64,000 bases of DNA from JAHBNG01 sp039028975 (GCA_039028975.1 JBCCHB010000049.1:35979-99978), one strand, 5' to 3'; shown: positions 17,861 to 27,282, numbered from the stretch's first letter. Notes: a model not told the origin generated them from the sequence alone. Translations and numbers: made by a program.

Positions 17861-19354
17861 ATGACAGTCAATCGTTCCCATTCCTCTATTATGCTAAATC
17901 TAAACCGAGCTGCGCCTTATATTCTCTATTTGAATTTAATCATTGTGATTGGCGCAGCCTTGTTGGTTTGGAGCGTCGCCCAAATTCCAACGATTGAGCC
18001 AAAATTGAATCTGGCTCTTCTGCTCATCTTAACGGCCCTCTCGGCTATCGTTACAACATCGGTCGCTGTCTCTGACCAAGCAGGGATTACCTACCAGACG
18101 GGACCGGTGATCAGCATGGCAGCAATTCCCTTTTTGGGGCCCGAGGCAGCTATTCTTATCAGTACCCTTCTCAATGTGACCCTATGGCTCATTAAACCGA
18201 CAGATCAAACCACGTGGAAAAAGAGCTGGTCTCAATTGGCGTTCAACAATGGCATGCACAGTATTGCATTAGTCGGCGCAAGTGCAGTTCTATTTTTGTT
18301 GCGTAGCTGGCTGGATGGGGAGACAATTTGGGGGCAGACCATTCCGTGGTTTGGCGCGGCCATTCTCTATGAAGAGATCAATCTATGGTTGCTAATTGGT
18401 GTTCTTCGTCTTCAACACGGCCCTGAGATTAAGATACTGGAAGTATGGCGGGAGGATCGATGGGCATCACAGATGGGTATTCTGGTTCTTGCGATGGGAG
18501 GGGCTACGTTAGGCTTCGCTATCCAAAATTATAATAGTATAGGTATCATCATCTTTTTCCTACCTATTTTTCTATCTGCGTACGCGTTTCGTCTATATGT
18601 AGGCCAGATGCAGGAGCATTTGGATCAACTTGAACAAATTGTGCAAGAACGAACTGAAGATCTAGAGGAGCTGCATAAGCAGAAGGATGCGCTTCTGGCC
18701 ATTCTAACCCACGATATGATCACACCCCTGACTAGTATTCAGCTTTATGCGGAAGAGTTAAAGCGAAGTCCAGAATCTATCTTAGCCAATCCCCAGTTAG
18801 CTGATCTAATGTTGCATAGCCACAAAACCATCTATGGGCTTGTGCGAAATATGCTGGATATTGAAAAGCTCCAATCAGGCGAAACGCTCTCCGCTCAAAA
18901 AGAAGTAACTGATTTACCTCAGCTGATTGCCCAGATCATTGACATTATGTTGCCAGAGGCACGCCGAAAAAAGATTGACCTCATTTTAAACAGCCAGGAA
19001 GATCACCTTGACGTCAATGTCGATAGACTTCAAATGGAGCGAATACTACACAACTTACTCTCTAACGCCATTAAATATACTCAATGGGGCGGAAAGGTCC
19101 AGGTTGACGCATATACACAGAAGGGGAACTTCGTGATTCGAGTGTGTGATACCGGATATGGCATACCCGATGAGGAGATTCCTTATATTTTTGAACGATA
19201 TAAGCGGGTGGAAATTTTGAAGGATAAGGCAACTGGAACAGGACTCGGGTTAGCCATTACCAAGGCTCTTGTAGAAGAACATGATGGCCAAATTGAAGTG
19301 GAAAGTACTGTAGGAAAGGGAAGCATATTTACCATTGTGTTACCTGTTTTGTAA
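17861..19354 (+). CDS. Sensor histidine kinase with multi-pass membrane sensor region
   Basis: 497 residues. Residues 15-255 hold about eight membrane helices with no recognised extracellular sensor domain. A short coiled coil (LEQIVQERTEDLEELHKQKD) leads to the HisKA domain with the phospho-accepting His in ILTHDMITPLTS (about 286). The HATPase domain has N-box NLLSNAIKYT, G1 DTGYGIPDEE, and G2 GTGLGLAITKALVEEHDG. It starts just after the protease stop, so the two are translationally close; the partner regulator follows 158 bp later. The membrane region may sense a signal made or released by the protease, which is an inference. Confidence 0.9.
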   Translation: MTVNRSHSSIMLNLNRAAPYILYLNLIIVIGAALLVWSVAQIPTIEPKLNLALLLILTALSAIVTTSVAVSDQAGITYQTGPVISMAAIPFLGPEAAILISTLLNVTLWLIKPTDQTTWKKSWSQLAFNNGMHSIALVGASAVLFLLRSWLDGETIWGQTIPWFGAAILYEEINLWLLIGVLRLQHGPEIKILEVWREDRWASQMGILVLAMGGATLGFAIQNYNSIGIIIFFLPIFLSAYAFRLYVGQMQEHLDQLEQIVQERTEDLEELHKQKDALLAILTHDMITPLTSIQLYAEELKRSPESILANPQLADLMLHSHKTIYGLVRNMLDIEKLQSGETLSAQKEVTDLPQLIAQIIDIMLPEARRKKIDLILNSQEDHLDVNVDRLQMERILHNLLSNAIKYTQWGGKVQVDAYTQKGNFVIRVCDTGYGIPDEEIPYIFERYKRVEILKDKATGTGLGLAITKALVEEHDGQIEVESTVGKGSIFTIVLPVL

Positions 19355-19512
19355 CGAGTTGGCTCTTTTGGAGTAGATAGTGTTTGCCGCGCACATAGTG
19401 ATCTGTTGATAGTCAGTAAGTCCGCAGTCACTTGGTCGCCTAATCCAAAGTCGATCTGGCAGGCATCAGGTACATTGCGATCTACTGACAGTGAATGTTC
19501 ATAGGATTCATA

Positions 19513-20241
19513 ATGAAGAACAAGAAAATATTAGTCATAGATGATGATATCAATCTCTGCCAGATGATGGAATTTGTTCTCAAGGGTGAGGGCGCAGAGA
19601 TCTATACCGCCCTAGATGGGAAGGAGGGTCTTCAGCTATTTTATGACCATCGCCCAGATTTGGTCATTCTCGATGTGCGAATGCCGGGTATCAATGGATG
19701 GGAAACATGTCGACAGATTCGTACAATGACAAGTGTTCCCGTTATTATGCTGACGACATTGGATAAGGATGAGGACATCATTAAGGGGTTAGATAGTGGT
19801 GCTGACGACTTTGTCTCTAAGCCTTTTAGCCGGGAGGTCCTAATGGCGCGAGTTCGAGCGGCCCTAAGACGCTCAGAACTACCCGTACCCAACGACAAGG
19901 CTTCTATTTATGGTGATGATTATTTGACCATTGACCTCAATAAGTGTCAAGTGACTGCCATGGGCCAATCCATCGATCTGACAGCCACAGAATTCCAGCT
20001 ACTCTCCTATCTTTTGCAGAACGCTGGTCATGCGCTTACCTATCGCTCAATTTTAGAAAATGTATGGGGGTGGGAGTACCAAAATAATATTGATTATGTC
20101 CACGTCTACATGTCAAATTTACGTCGCAAAATCGAGATGGACCCGCGTAATCCAAACTACTTTCGCACGGTGAGAGGGATCGGCTACCGCTTTGAAAAGA
20201 AGAAGATATCTTCAACGCCCGCCGAAGTCCCTGTACCCTAG
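19513..20241 (+). CDS. OmpR/PhoB-family response regulator
   Basis: 242 residues from the ATG at 19513 (AGGA upstream); an in-frame ATG six codons earlier is less well placed. The receiver domain has the acidic pocket IDDD near residue 10, phospho-acceptor Asp in LVILDVRMPG (about 53), Thr in MLTTLDKDED and Lys in VSKPF. The C-terminal winged helix has the usual LTATEFQLLSYLL and GYRFEKK features. It is the likely partner of the kinase just upstream. TTAAGAATT repeats before the protease could be its target. Confidence 0.93.
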   Translation: MKNKKILVIDDDINLCQMMEFVLKGEGAEIYTALDGKEGLQLFYDHRPDLVILDVRMPGINGWETCRQIRTMTSVPVIMLTTLDKDEDIIKGLDSGADDFVSKPFSREVLMARVRAALRRSELPVPNDKASIYGDDYLTIDLNKCQVTAMGQSIDLTATEFQLLSYLLQNAGHALTYRSILENVWGWEYQNNIDYVHVYMSNLRRKIEMDPRNPNYFRTVRGIGYRFEKKKISSTPAEVPVP

Positions 20242-20473
20242 TGAACGCCACCAAATAGTCTGCCTCACCGCGTCGCTCTAACATCAGTTTGTCAATTACA
20301 GGGTATTCCAGGCTAAATTGACGCAAGTCATCAAAAAGCTCTCAGCGAATCAGCCATCAGCTAGGTCGTAACGCCCACTGCGTGAATAGTCAGAATTTGG
20401 CCATCTTGCGGGTTGATTTCTATACTTACCTAACTAGGACAAAGTTAATCCGGCAAACTATATGCCCATTATG

Positions 20474-20512
20474 AATAAGGTCAGGTCTCTCTGAGACTTG
20501 GCCTTATTTTTT
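20474..20512 (+). terminator. Rho-independent terminator
   Basis: A 16-bp nearly perfect stem (AATAAGGTCAGGTCTC against GAGACTTGGCCTTATT) with a 3-base loop is followed by a T tract. It lies 230 bp after the response regulator and could end that operon. Confidence 0.75.
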
Positions 20513-20896
20513 ACCTTTAGATGGTCAGATAAGTTGTGCCCTCTTCAAATTTTTACTGAGTAGTTTGGGCAGAAGTCGGGACAAGCTATTTCTGGCAAAG
20601 TATCCAACATGAGTCTACAACAGGAACGAATGATGAAGGCAAAATTGTTACGGGAACAGGGCAATTTTACCTTATTGATTGAGTAGATTTGGGTCTAGCG
20701 GGTCGCCTTGGAATGGGCCATAATATGACCAGCAACTCATAAGTAGTGCATGAGCAACTAGTTAATGTCACGAAGCTAGTGGAGACTGCGATGCACGGTG
20801 TCTTCATTTTCTAATCTATCAGCTTAAGCATTCACCGTGCGTTGCAGGCGGAATGGCTTAACTAAATAACATTGAGTGGAGAGTAGAGAATTGAAG

Positions 20897-20995
20897 ATGG
20901 AAACAGCACTTCCCCCGAGGTTGTTCCCATGCCCTCTCTGTGCTATGCAAGCAGACAGCCACCATAGATTGAACAAGCTGGTCTATGATCGCTGA
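20897..20995 (+). CDS. Possible 32-residue peptide with a CPLC motif (doubtful)
   Basis: An ATG at 20897 opens 32 codons (METALPPRLFPCPLCAMQAD, then SHHRLNKLVYDR) ending 21 bp before the next gene. It contains one CPLC zinc-knuckle-like motif. The ribosome site is weak (GGAG 13 bp away). It may be a leader peptide or chance. Confidence 0.2.
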   Translation: METALPPRLFPCPLCAMQADSHHRLNKLVYDR

Positions 20996-21016
20996 AGGTT
21001 CCTTTAGGAATTACGG

Positions 21017-21403
21017 ATGGAAATACAAGAGATAAAAGCCCAAGTGACATTGCTCACAAACCGTTCTATTGCCGATAGCCAATCCGATAGCCAACGGGTC
21101 TTGAATATCAAAATTGGCGCGAATGACCAGGACATTCAGGCCGTTGCCGAGAACGCAAAAGTGGCACTTGAGGCAATAGGTTTTGAGGTTGTGGATTCGG
21201 AACGACTCAGCCTTACGATTAAAGGGGCCAAGGAGCTTTTTGAAGAAACCTTCCAAGCAGTAATCGAAATGAAGGATGATACCGAAGGCCTTACCGCTGA
21301 AGGGTCCACATCCCACGCTAGCTACTTAGCCGCTGAAAAGTTCCAGATCCCAGACGAACTGTCATCTTTGATAGCGAAAGTCTCATTAATACCTTCACCC
21401 TAA
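21017..21403 (+). CDS. Small protein resembling a stand-alone protease propeptide
   Basis: 128 residues with AGGA six bases before the ATG. No signal peptide. The order of features (a beta-alpha-beta start, then SERLSLTIKGAKELFEETFQ, and an end reading FQIPDELSSLIAKVSLIP) recalls the activation domain of S53 (kumamolisin/sedolisin) proteases, where a G...F motif is followed by a loop and a P.EL...V..V segment. No S53 catalytic domain is attached or adjacent. It could be a free protease inhibitor/chaperone, or an unrelated alpha/beta fold. It lies 430 bp before the methyltransferase and may or may not belong to that locus. Confidence 0.5.
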   Translation: MEIQEIKAQVTLLTNRSIADSQSDSQRVLNIKIGANDQDIQAVAENAKVALEAIGFEVVDSERLSLTIKGAKELFEETFQAVIEMKDDTEGLTAEGSTSHASYLAAEKFQIPDELSSLIAKVSLIPSP

Positions 21404-21833
21404 AGGGGCAAATTGGGCTAAGTTGCACAGAAAATTGGACTATGTTATACTCTTTATTGGAAAGAACTATCACATAAATGTTAAACAGATATTGTCTGTA
21501 TTGGCAAAGAAATCGGCGCATTTCTGGCGAAACATGGCAAGTTGTTCGACCTTACACCCAGCATAATCAGTTCAGCATCGTGGACCTTCTCGACGACGCT
21601 ATTCTGAATCATCTTTTCCAAATTACCAATCCGTCGTTGTTGTAACAAGTCGTATAGATGGCCAGAAAAGTTCTGTCCTCCCTAGCGGAATCTCCAGAGT
21701 AGATTGCACGAGAGGCGGTACAAGACTTTTCTGGCGAACCATACTATAACCGAATCAAAACCCTGTGGGACGCTCTATCTACAGGTCTATTTAGACATTC
21801 CCTTGAGCGATTCCACGTCGAAAGGAAATAGAG
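21404..21833. other. Intergenic region with a family B repeat upstream of the methyltransferase
   Basis: About 21653-21748 is a complete family B element (TATAGATGGCCAGAAAAG to GACTTTTCTGGCGAACCATA). The rest has no recognisable gene. A promoter for the methyltransferase operon should lie after the repeat but is not obvious. Confidence 0.5.
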
Positions 21834-22637
21834 ATGTCAAACGGGTCGTTGACTATCGTCGGGACAGGCATACACTTAGCCGGTGATTTGACTTTGGCTG
21901 CGAAATCTTGGATCGAGCAGGCCGATAAGGTGTTGTTTGCCGTGGCCGATCCAGTGACGGCAGAGTGGTTAAAGACGCTGAATGAGACGGCAGAGGCACT
22001 GCCCGTCAACGTCCAAGTCTCACGCCGTCGCGAAATGCATCACATGATGGTCAAACGCATCCTAGAAGAGGTACGCAGAGAAGTGCGAGTCTGCGCCGTC
22101 TTCTACGGACATCCTGGCGTTTTTGCCGACCCAGCCCATATGGCTATCCGACAGGCGCGACAAGAAGGATACAAGGCCCGCATGTTGCCAGGTATCTCGG
22201 CTCAGGCTTGTCTGTTTGCAGACTTGGGCGTCGATCCGGGGAAGAATGGCTGTCAGAGCTTTGAAGCAACGGATTTTTTGATTCGGCGAAGGAAGTTTGA
22301 TCCGGCTAGTGCGTTGATACTTTGGCAGGTAGCCGTGATTGGTCATCTCGGATTTTATGAAGAAGGTGGAAATCAGCATGGGCTGTCTGTATTAACTGAA
22401 GAATTGACTAACTGGTACGGCCCTAACCACGAAGTTGTTGTCTATGAAGCCGCGGTTTATCCCGTCTGTGATCCCGTAATTCAACGTTTGCCGTTGGCGC
22501 AATTACCTGAAGCGGAGATTACAGAGGTATCTACGTTGTATGTGCCGTCGAACTGCTCGACACCGGAGGACAATGAGATGATGGATCGTTTGGGGATGAA
22601 CATCGTTACGCAGTCACAAAGGGAGTTTGCTATCTGA
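21834..22637 (+). CDS. Borosin-type peptide backbone alpha-N-methyltransferase (tetrapyrrole-methylase fold)
   Basis: 267 residues, the length of a free-standing split-borosin methyltransferase. The SAM-binding tetrapyrrole-methylase motifs are present: LTIVGTGIHLAGDLTLAA (6-23), FYGHPGVFADP (90-100), and MLPGISAQACLFADLGVDPG (117-136) followed by QSFEA. These closely match, from memory, the SonM/OphMA group that N-methylates the peptide backbone of a precursor, rather than corrin or siroheme methylases. Arg66 and Tyr91 fit the family's catalytic region, but the usual Tyr of the R-x-x-Y motif appears as His69. It has an AAAGGA ribosome site. Its stop TGA overlaps the start of a TPR gene. A matching precursor candidate lies at 26565. 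Confidence 0.8.
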   Translation: MSNGSLTIVGTGIHLAGDLTLAAKSWIEQADKVLFAVADPVTAEWLKTLNETAEALPVNVQVSRRREMHHMMVKRILEEVRREVRVCAVFYGHPGVFADPAHMAIRQARQEGYKARMLPGISAQACLFADLGVDPGKNGCQSFEATDFLIRRRKFDPASALILWQVAVIGHLGFYEEGGNQHGLSVLTEELTNWYGPNHEVVVYEAAVYPVCDPVIQRLPLAQLPEAEITEVSTLYVPSNCSTPEDNEMMDRLGMNIVTQSQREFAI

Positions 22638-23530
22638 TGGAACAATACGGAGAAAGATTGTCCGATCTAAGTCAGAAAATCGAGCAGAATCCTGTAAATG
22701 CCTGGGCATTGGCCCATCGAGGCGAGGTTTATTGTTTGATGAGGCGGTATGAGGAGGCACTGGCGGATCTGGATCGAGCGATTGAGTTGAAGCCTGAGTA
22801 TGCTTGGGCGATTGCGCACCGGGGAGAAGTACTTCGGCTATCGGGCCAATTTGAGCAAGCTTTAGATGACTTTAACTATGCTATTGAGTTGAAGGATGAT
22901 TATGTTTGGGCGCTCGCGCATCGAGGCGCAACCTACCGGAAGATGAAGTGCAATGAGAGAACTTTGACGGATCTTAACCAAGCATTGGAGTTGAAGCCTG
23001 ACAATGTGTGGGTCCTAATAAATAGAGGATTGGTCTTGCTTACCATGAGGCGTTATGAGGAAGCGATAGCCGATTTCGATCAGGTACTCATACTGGACAA
23101 AGACAGCGTCAGCGATTGGTGGCCAAGCGAACGTGGGTTGGTACTCAATTTTATGGGGCGATATACAGAGGCGATTGACTGTTGTAAAGCTGTGTTACAA
23201 GTTCAACCAGATACCCCTATATCGCGTTACAGTCTTATAGTAGCTGAAACACTCCTAGGAGATACAAGAACAAAACATGCTGAAATAACAAGCTTGCAAT
23301 CGAAATTGCTTTCTCTATACGATGTAACAAAATGTAACAAAGATCGTGCTGGGGTACTTTATCAGCTAGGTGGTTTAGCTGCTTTATTGGGTCAGAATAA
23401 CCGAGCATTAAATTATCTGGAAGCGACATTTCCCCTTGATATCGAGCCTATGGAGCAGGCATGTCACGATCCGGCTTGGAATGTTCTACGTACCAACTCA
23501 AGATTCCAGTCTTTAATCGCTGAGTTGTAA
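22637..23530 (+). CDS. TPR-repeat protein 1, coupled to the methyltransferase
   Basis: 297 residues. It has about five to six 34-residue TPR units with a recurring WA.AHRGE.Y motif and A.AD...AIEL.P turns, then a shorter C-terminal helical part ending in NSRFQSLIAEL. No signal peptide or catalytic domain. The ATG overlaps the methyltransferase stop codon (TGATG), which means translational coupling and a shared role. TPR proteins hold protein complexes together; here it may bind precursor and enzymes, which is inference. It is clearly homologous over its length to the next gene. Confidence 0.88.
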   Translation: MEQYGERLSDLSQKIEQNPVNAWALAHRGEVYCLMRRYEEALADLDRAIELKPEYAWAIAHRGEVLRLSGQFEQALDDFNYAIELKDDYVWALAHRGATYRKMKCNERTLTDLNQALELKPDNVWVLINRGLVLLTMRRYEEAIADFDQVLILDKDSVSDWWPSERGLVLNFMGRYTEAIDCCKAVLQVQPDTPISRYSLIVAETLLGDTRTKHAEITSLQSKLLSLYDVTKCNKDRAGVLYQLGGLAALLGQNNRALNYLEATFPLDIEPMEQACHDPAWNVLRTNSRFQSLIAEL

Positions 23531-23557
23531 GCCATGTTATCGAAAGCTATCTGAGCA

Positions 23558-24487
23558 ATGAAACAATATGAGGATAAACTGACGGTCCTTTCGCAGGCTA
23601 TTCAATTAAACCCTAAAGGTGCAAAAATTATTGCCCGTCGTGCTGAGACGTATCGGCTTATGGCGTGTTATCGAGAAGCCATTTCTGACTTTAACTGCGC
23701 AATCGAATTGGTGCCTAAATATGTTTGGGCGTTCGCTCACCGCGGTGAGTCATACTGTCAAATGGGATGCTTTCATAAAGCGCTGGAAGATTTTAATCAA
23801 GCCATCGAACTTGATCCTTCATATACATGGGCGCTCGCTCATCGGGGCGTAGTCTACCGTTTGCTCGAGGATTACGAAAAAGCATTAACTGATTTTACTC
23901 AAGCGATTAACCTTAATCCTGACTATGCTTGGGCATTTGCCTATCGCGCTCGAACATATGAGCTGTTATATCAATACGAACGAACATTAGCCGATTTCGA
24001 CCAGGCGATTTCTCTTAACGAGACATTGTTTGATGATTGGCTCATTAAGCGAGGGATGATTTTGAGCTATCTTGGGAATTATTCAGAAGCGATTGCTTGC
24101 TGTCTGCAAGTATTAGAGGACGATCCAAATGATTACTGTGCTTTGTACAATCTAACTGTATTCAAAGTTCGCAATCAAGGACTCCTCAAATCTAAAGCTG
24201 ACGTAGACAGAGCAAAAAGCAAACTGTTATCTGCCGAAAATTCAATACCGCAAGGTACTATCTCTTACCGAGTTGGGGGGTTAGCTGCTCTTCAAGGGAA
24301 GAGAGGGCAGGCAATGAATTGTCTTGAGATAGCCATCTCGCTTGATAGCCCTGAAGCGATTGAGTATGCTCCCCACGATACGGCATGGTTAGATCTATGG
24401 AGTGACTCCCATTTTCTGTCTTTAATTGCTCGTGCCAAATGTAAACAGCAGTATTTATTAATACAGAGAGGGTCACTCTATTATTAG
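23558..24487 (+). CDS. TPR-repeat protein 2, paralogue of the preceding gene
   Basis: 309 residues, beginning 27 bp after the first TPR gene on the same strand. It has the same start (MKQYEDKLTVLSQAI against MEQYGERLSDLSQKI), the same TPR units with FAHRGESY/ALAHRGVVY signatures, and the same C-terminal module (YRVGGLAALQGK, then HDTAWLDLWSDSHFLSLIA). This is a tandem duplication that has diverged. Base composition is more AT-rich than its neighbour. It is a scaffold candidate for the peptide locus. Confidence 0.85.
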   Translation: MKQYEDKLTVLSQAIQLNPKGAKIIARRAETYRLMACYREAISDFNCAIELVPKYVWAFAHRGESYCQMGCFHKALEDFNQAIELDPSYTWALAHRGVVYRLLEDYEKALTDFTQAINLNPDYAWAFAYRARTYELLYQYERTLADFDQAISLNETLFDDWLIKRGMILSYLGNYSEAIACCLQVLEDDPNDYCALYNLTVFKVRNQGLLKSKADVDRAKSKLLSAENSIPQGTISYRVGGLAALQGKRGQAMNCLEIAISLDSPEAIEYAPHDTAWLDLWSDSHFLSLIARAKCKQQYLLIQRGSLYY

Positions 24488-24815
24488 GAGTTGGTTTAGC
24501 AGATTACCTTGAACTGAATAATGATTTCACTATAAACAAAGGGCTTCGCTCAACCGTACCCACGGAGTCCATGGCTCAGTCCTAAAAGCGTTAGGAATGA
24601 GCTAGCTATGCGAAGCTACCCGAGTAATTTTATACTTTACTATAAAAAAGGTAAGCCGGTAAGGATTTCGTATAACTCCCTGGCTGAAAAATCTGCGTAA
24701 TTTTTGTTTCTGCAGTGAACCCAAGGATGCATGATTTCACAGCTATCGCCAAATACACATTATTGCAATTAACCACAATTCGTTGAAACCTCAAGATCAT
24801 GATAAGGAATCCAAA
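24488..24815. other. AT-rich intergenic region between TPR genes
   Basis: It contains a short hairpin around GTCCTAAAAGCGTTAGGA at 24581-24598. No gene, repeat family copy or clear promoter was recognised. Confidence 0.4.
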
Positions 24816-25865
24816 ATGAGCAACTATCAAGAATTAGCGAAAAAAGGTGCAGAGAAGCGCAAAGCAGCATTTCAGGAGAAGAGTACTCGCGGGATCTTCG
24901 CACTTCTCTCAGACGCATTAAAAGACTTTCAAGATGCCCTAGACTTAGCTCAAGACCTTCCAAATAATAACCGAAAGAAACAGTGGATTCTAGCTCATCT
25001 CGGCGCGACCCACCACTCCATGGCCCATTTTTACCCTGATGAAGATAACAAAACATTTCATCTCAACAAAGCAAGAGAATTTCTCCTAAGAGCACTCAAC
25101 CTGGAATGGACAGTTAAACCATTGAGTGAACAAGCTAATTGGGGAACAGTAAATTATGCTTGGGGTTATGCACACCTAGGTGAACTGTTTACATATAGAG
25201 CACTTGTGCAAAGAAGAGAGCCTCAGGAAGAGCAGAAAAACTATCAGAATGCTATAGATTCACTCAGTATGGCTATTAAAATGGAATTAGAAGAAGGTGA
25301 TAACTATACTTGGGCAATTTCTCATCGAGGCTTAGCTTACCGTCAGAGGGCAACTAGCTTCTCACGGGAAAGCGGAGATAATGATAGAGCAAGGATGGAT
25401 TTCGAACGCGTTTACGAACTCGACGTTAAAAAGGAAAACCACTGGAACGCTCTTTATTTGGGTGCAACCTATAGAGCACTGGGGCTTGAAGTTGATGATA
25501 TCTCCCATATGAGTGAAGAGCAGCTCAAGGAGGCATATATTTATCTGAAAAGAAGTTTGGCGTTTTTTGAATGGGTTGCAGACAAGAATCCAGAATTATT
25601 GGTTCGAATGGAGACCCTAGAACCTTATCCTTTACATCTACATCATTTGGATGCTCCCCTGGCTTTACCTAGGGAGCGAACTGATATAATGCCTTCCTTC
25701 ATGATAGATGAACATGAACTTATCGAGGAGTCATATAACTTCTATAATACGCGCGAAGAACTACGGCAGGAGTTCCTTAAAGATGGCCCGACACCAGAAG
25801 TTCAAGTGAAAATCGATCAATACTACACCTTGCTTGGTCAGCGATACGCGCAACAAAAAGAATAA
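24816..25865 (+). CDS. TPR-repeat protein 3, larger
   Basis: 349 residues from the ATG at 24816, with AAGGA eight bases before it. It is built of helical pairs with TPR features (WILAHLGATHHSMA, WGYAHLGELFTYRA, YTWAISHRGLAYRQRA, WNALYLGATYRALG). It shares the W/HRG signature with the two upstream TPR proteins but has longer, irregular units. The last 100 residues are non-repetitive, with a Leu/His-rich stretch (LEPYPLHLHHLDAPLALP). No enzymatic motif. It lies 700 bp before the precursor candidate. Confidence 0.75.
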   Translation: MSNYQELAKKGAEKRKAAFQEKSTRGIFALLSDALKDFQDALDLAQDLPNNNRKKQWILAHLGATHHSMAHFYPDEDNKTFHLNKAREFLLRALNLEWTVKPLSEQANWGTVNYAWGYAHLGELFTYRALVQRREPQEEQKNYQNAIDSLSMAIKMELEEGDNYTWAISHRGLAYRQRATSFSRESGDNDRARMDFERVYELDVKKENHWNALYLGATYRALGLEVDDISHMSEEQLKEAYIYLKRSLAFFEWVADKNPELLVRMETLEPYPLHLHHLDAPLALPRERTDIMPSFMIDEHELIEESYNFYNTREELRQEFLKDGPTPEVQVKIDQYYTLLGQRYAQQKE

Positions 25866-26564
25866 ATTGCGCAACAAGTATTTCCTTGCTGCGCTTAGCT
25901 ACCTATAATTTGATATCGTCCATGAATTGTAGTAGATACAAAACAATAATAGAATAAAAGGAACTGTGGCATTCCGCTTTTCCCCTAGGTCAGAGCCACT
26001 TCCAGAGTCAGAGCCAGATCGATATTTTGATAATGAGATCGGGGATAATGCAGGATCTCACCTTAAGTTCTTGTGCAATGAGATAGATGTCCGAACACAT
26101 ACATGCTAGGAGACGTGACGTCCGAAATAAGTCTGTTTACTTCTGAGTTTAAAATATCGCGCGAATTGTCGGAAGAGCCTCTGCATAATTTTTTTGCGCA
26201 TTTCCCATCTGATGAAACTCTTTTGTTTGGAAGTACCATAGCTAGCATATGTATGCTAATAAATGAAGTATACCCGAGGCGACACCTTATGTAATGTACC
26301 GTGGCAAGCATTTCATTACCGTAGACTAGAAAACCAGATTAGGCAATTCCAGAAAAAGAATTATCCGCGCTAGAGGGGTAAGCGCGCTCACATGCGGTTT
26401 TGGTGCAACAATGACCGGCACGAGGCGTGCCCACTCCACGTATAGTTTATTTTTTGGAATGGCCTTACTAAACTATATGATGCTGAACCATTAACACAAA
26501 TTTTACTTTAATTAAACTACTATCAAATTTATGTTCCAATTCATATATATTAGGAGAGCTGATA
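25866..26564. other. AT-rich region before the precursor gene
   Basis: A small GCGCAACAAG/CTTGCTGCGC hairpin at 25868-25895 may weakly terminate the TPR gene. 25966-26296 holds two overlapping short reading frames that may be one broken gene. 26397-26440 has a GGCACGAGGCGTGCC palindrome. The last 100 bp are very AT-rich and should hold the precursor promoter, although no well-spaced -35/-10 pair stood out. Confidence 0.4.
25966..26296 (+). pseudogene. Possible frameshifted small gene
   Basis: A GTG at 25966, with AAAGGA in front, opens 47 codons (start VAFRFSPRSEPLPESEPDRY) ending at TAG 26107-26109. An ATG at 26103 in the next frame then continues for 63 codons (MLGDVTSEISLFTSEF on) to a stop codon. 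The two halves overlap by a few bases and together would give a protein of about 105 residues. Neither half was recognised. It may be two tiny overlapping genes, a broken one, or chance. Confidence 0.25.
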
Positions 26565-26885
<321 letters not shown>

Positions 26886-27070
26886 CTCTGCCCATGGGCT
26901 TCTTGGTCTCGCAAGACTACATATGTTGTGCTAATTCCTCTGTCTAACTCATACGCCACAACCCGCTCCCTAGATGTCTGTCAACTACTATACATGGGGG
27001 TTGATGACTGTAAGTGTGAAGCATACTAAACTGACTAACTTTCAAGCCGAAAAACATATAGAAAGGGTTA

Positions 27071-27157
27071 GCCATACTGCCGCCTCTTTGAAACGGGTAT
27101 TTCTGAAACTCTACCGGGGGGGATCAAACACCTTTATTCAAACGGAGCTGAGTATGG
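27071..27157. repeat. Family A inverted-repeat element (degenerate)
   Basis: CCATACTGCCGCC at the left and CAAACGGAGCTGAGTATGG at the right match the family A ends, with a CTACCGGGGGGATC core. A short reading frame across it is not a gene. Confidence 0.55.
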
Positions 27158-27179
27158 TAACAATTAGTACAATTGGGCG

Positions 27180-27262
27180 TAAATCCTTGCGCAAATAAAT
27201 AGTTTGTTTTTCTGGCTAGAAGGCCGTTTTTTATCTAGGTAACTATTTATGCGAAGATTTAC
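27180..27262. repeat. Inverted-repeat element between precursor and tfuA
   Basis: The left arm TAAATCCTTGCGCAAATAAA-TAGTT (27180-27204) pairs with the right arm AACTATTTATGCGAAGATTTA (27241-27262), with about 36 bp between. A TTTTTCTGGCTAGAAGGCC stretch lies inside. It could be a miniature element or RNA hairpin. Confidence 0.55.
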
Positions 27263-27282
27263 TAGTGCAGAGCGGCCTAAAA

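Larger units (their letters stand above)
20242..21016. other. Intergenic region with terminator, family B repeat and a possible tiny ORF
   Basis: A short repeat at 20331-20375 (AATCAGCCATCAGCTAGGTC) recurs at 51545-51590. A terminator lies at 20474-20512. A degenerate family B element spans about 20518-20603. No larger gene is supported. Confidence 0.5.

Noticed and set aside
21834..22637. Assignment as a cobalamin or siroheme methyltransferase
   Set aside because: The fold is shared, but the YGHPGVF and PGISA.ACLFADLG.DPG motifs and the nearby precursor fit the borosin group better, and no tetrapyrrole genes are near.
26974..27198. 74-codon plus-strand frame after the precursor, first considered as a second precursor
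   Set aside because: Its C-terminal half is a family A repeat (27071-27157), and it has no leader-like sequence or ribosome site.
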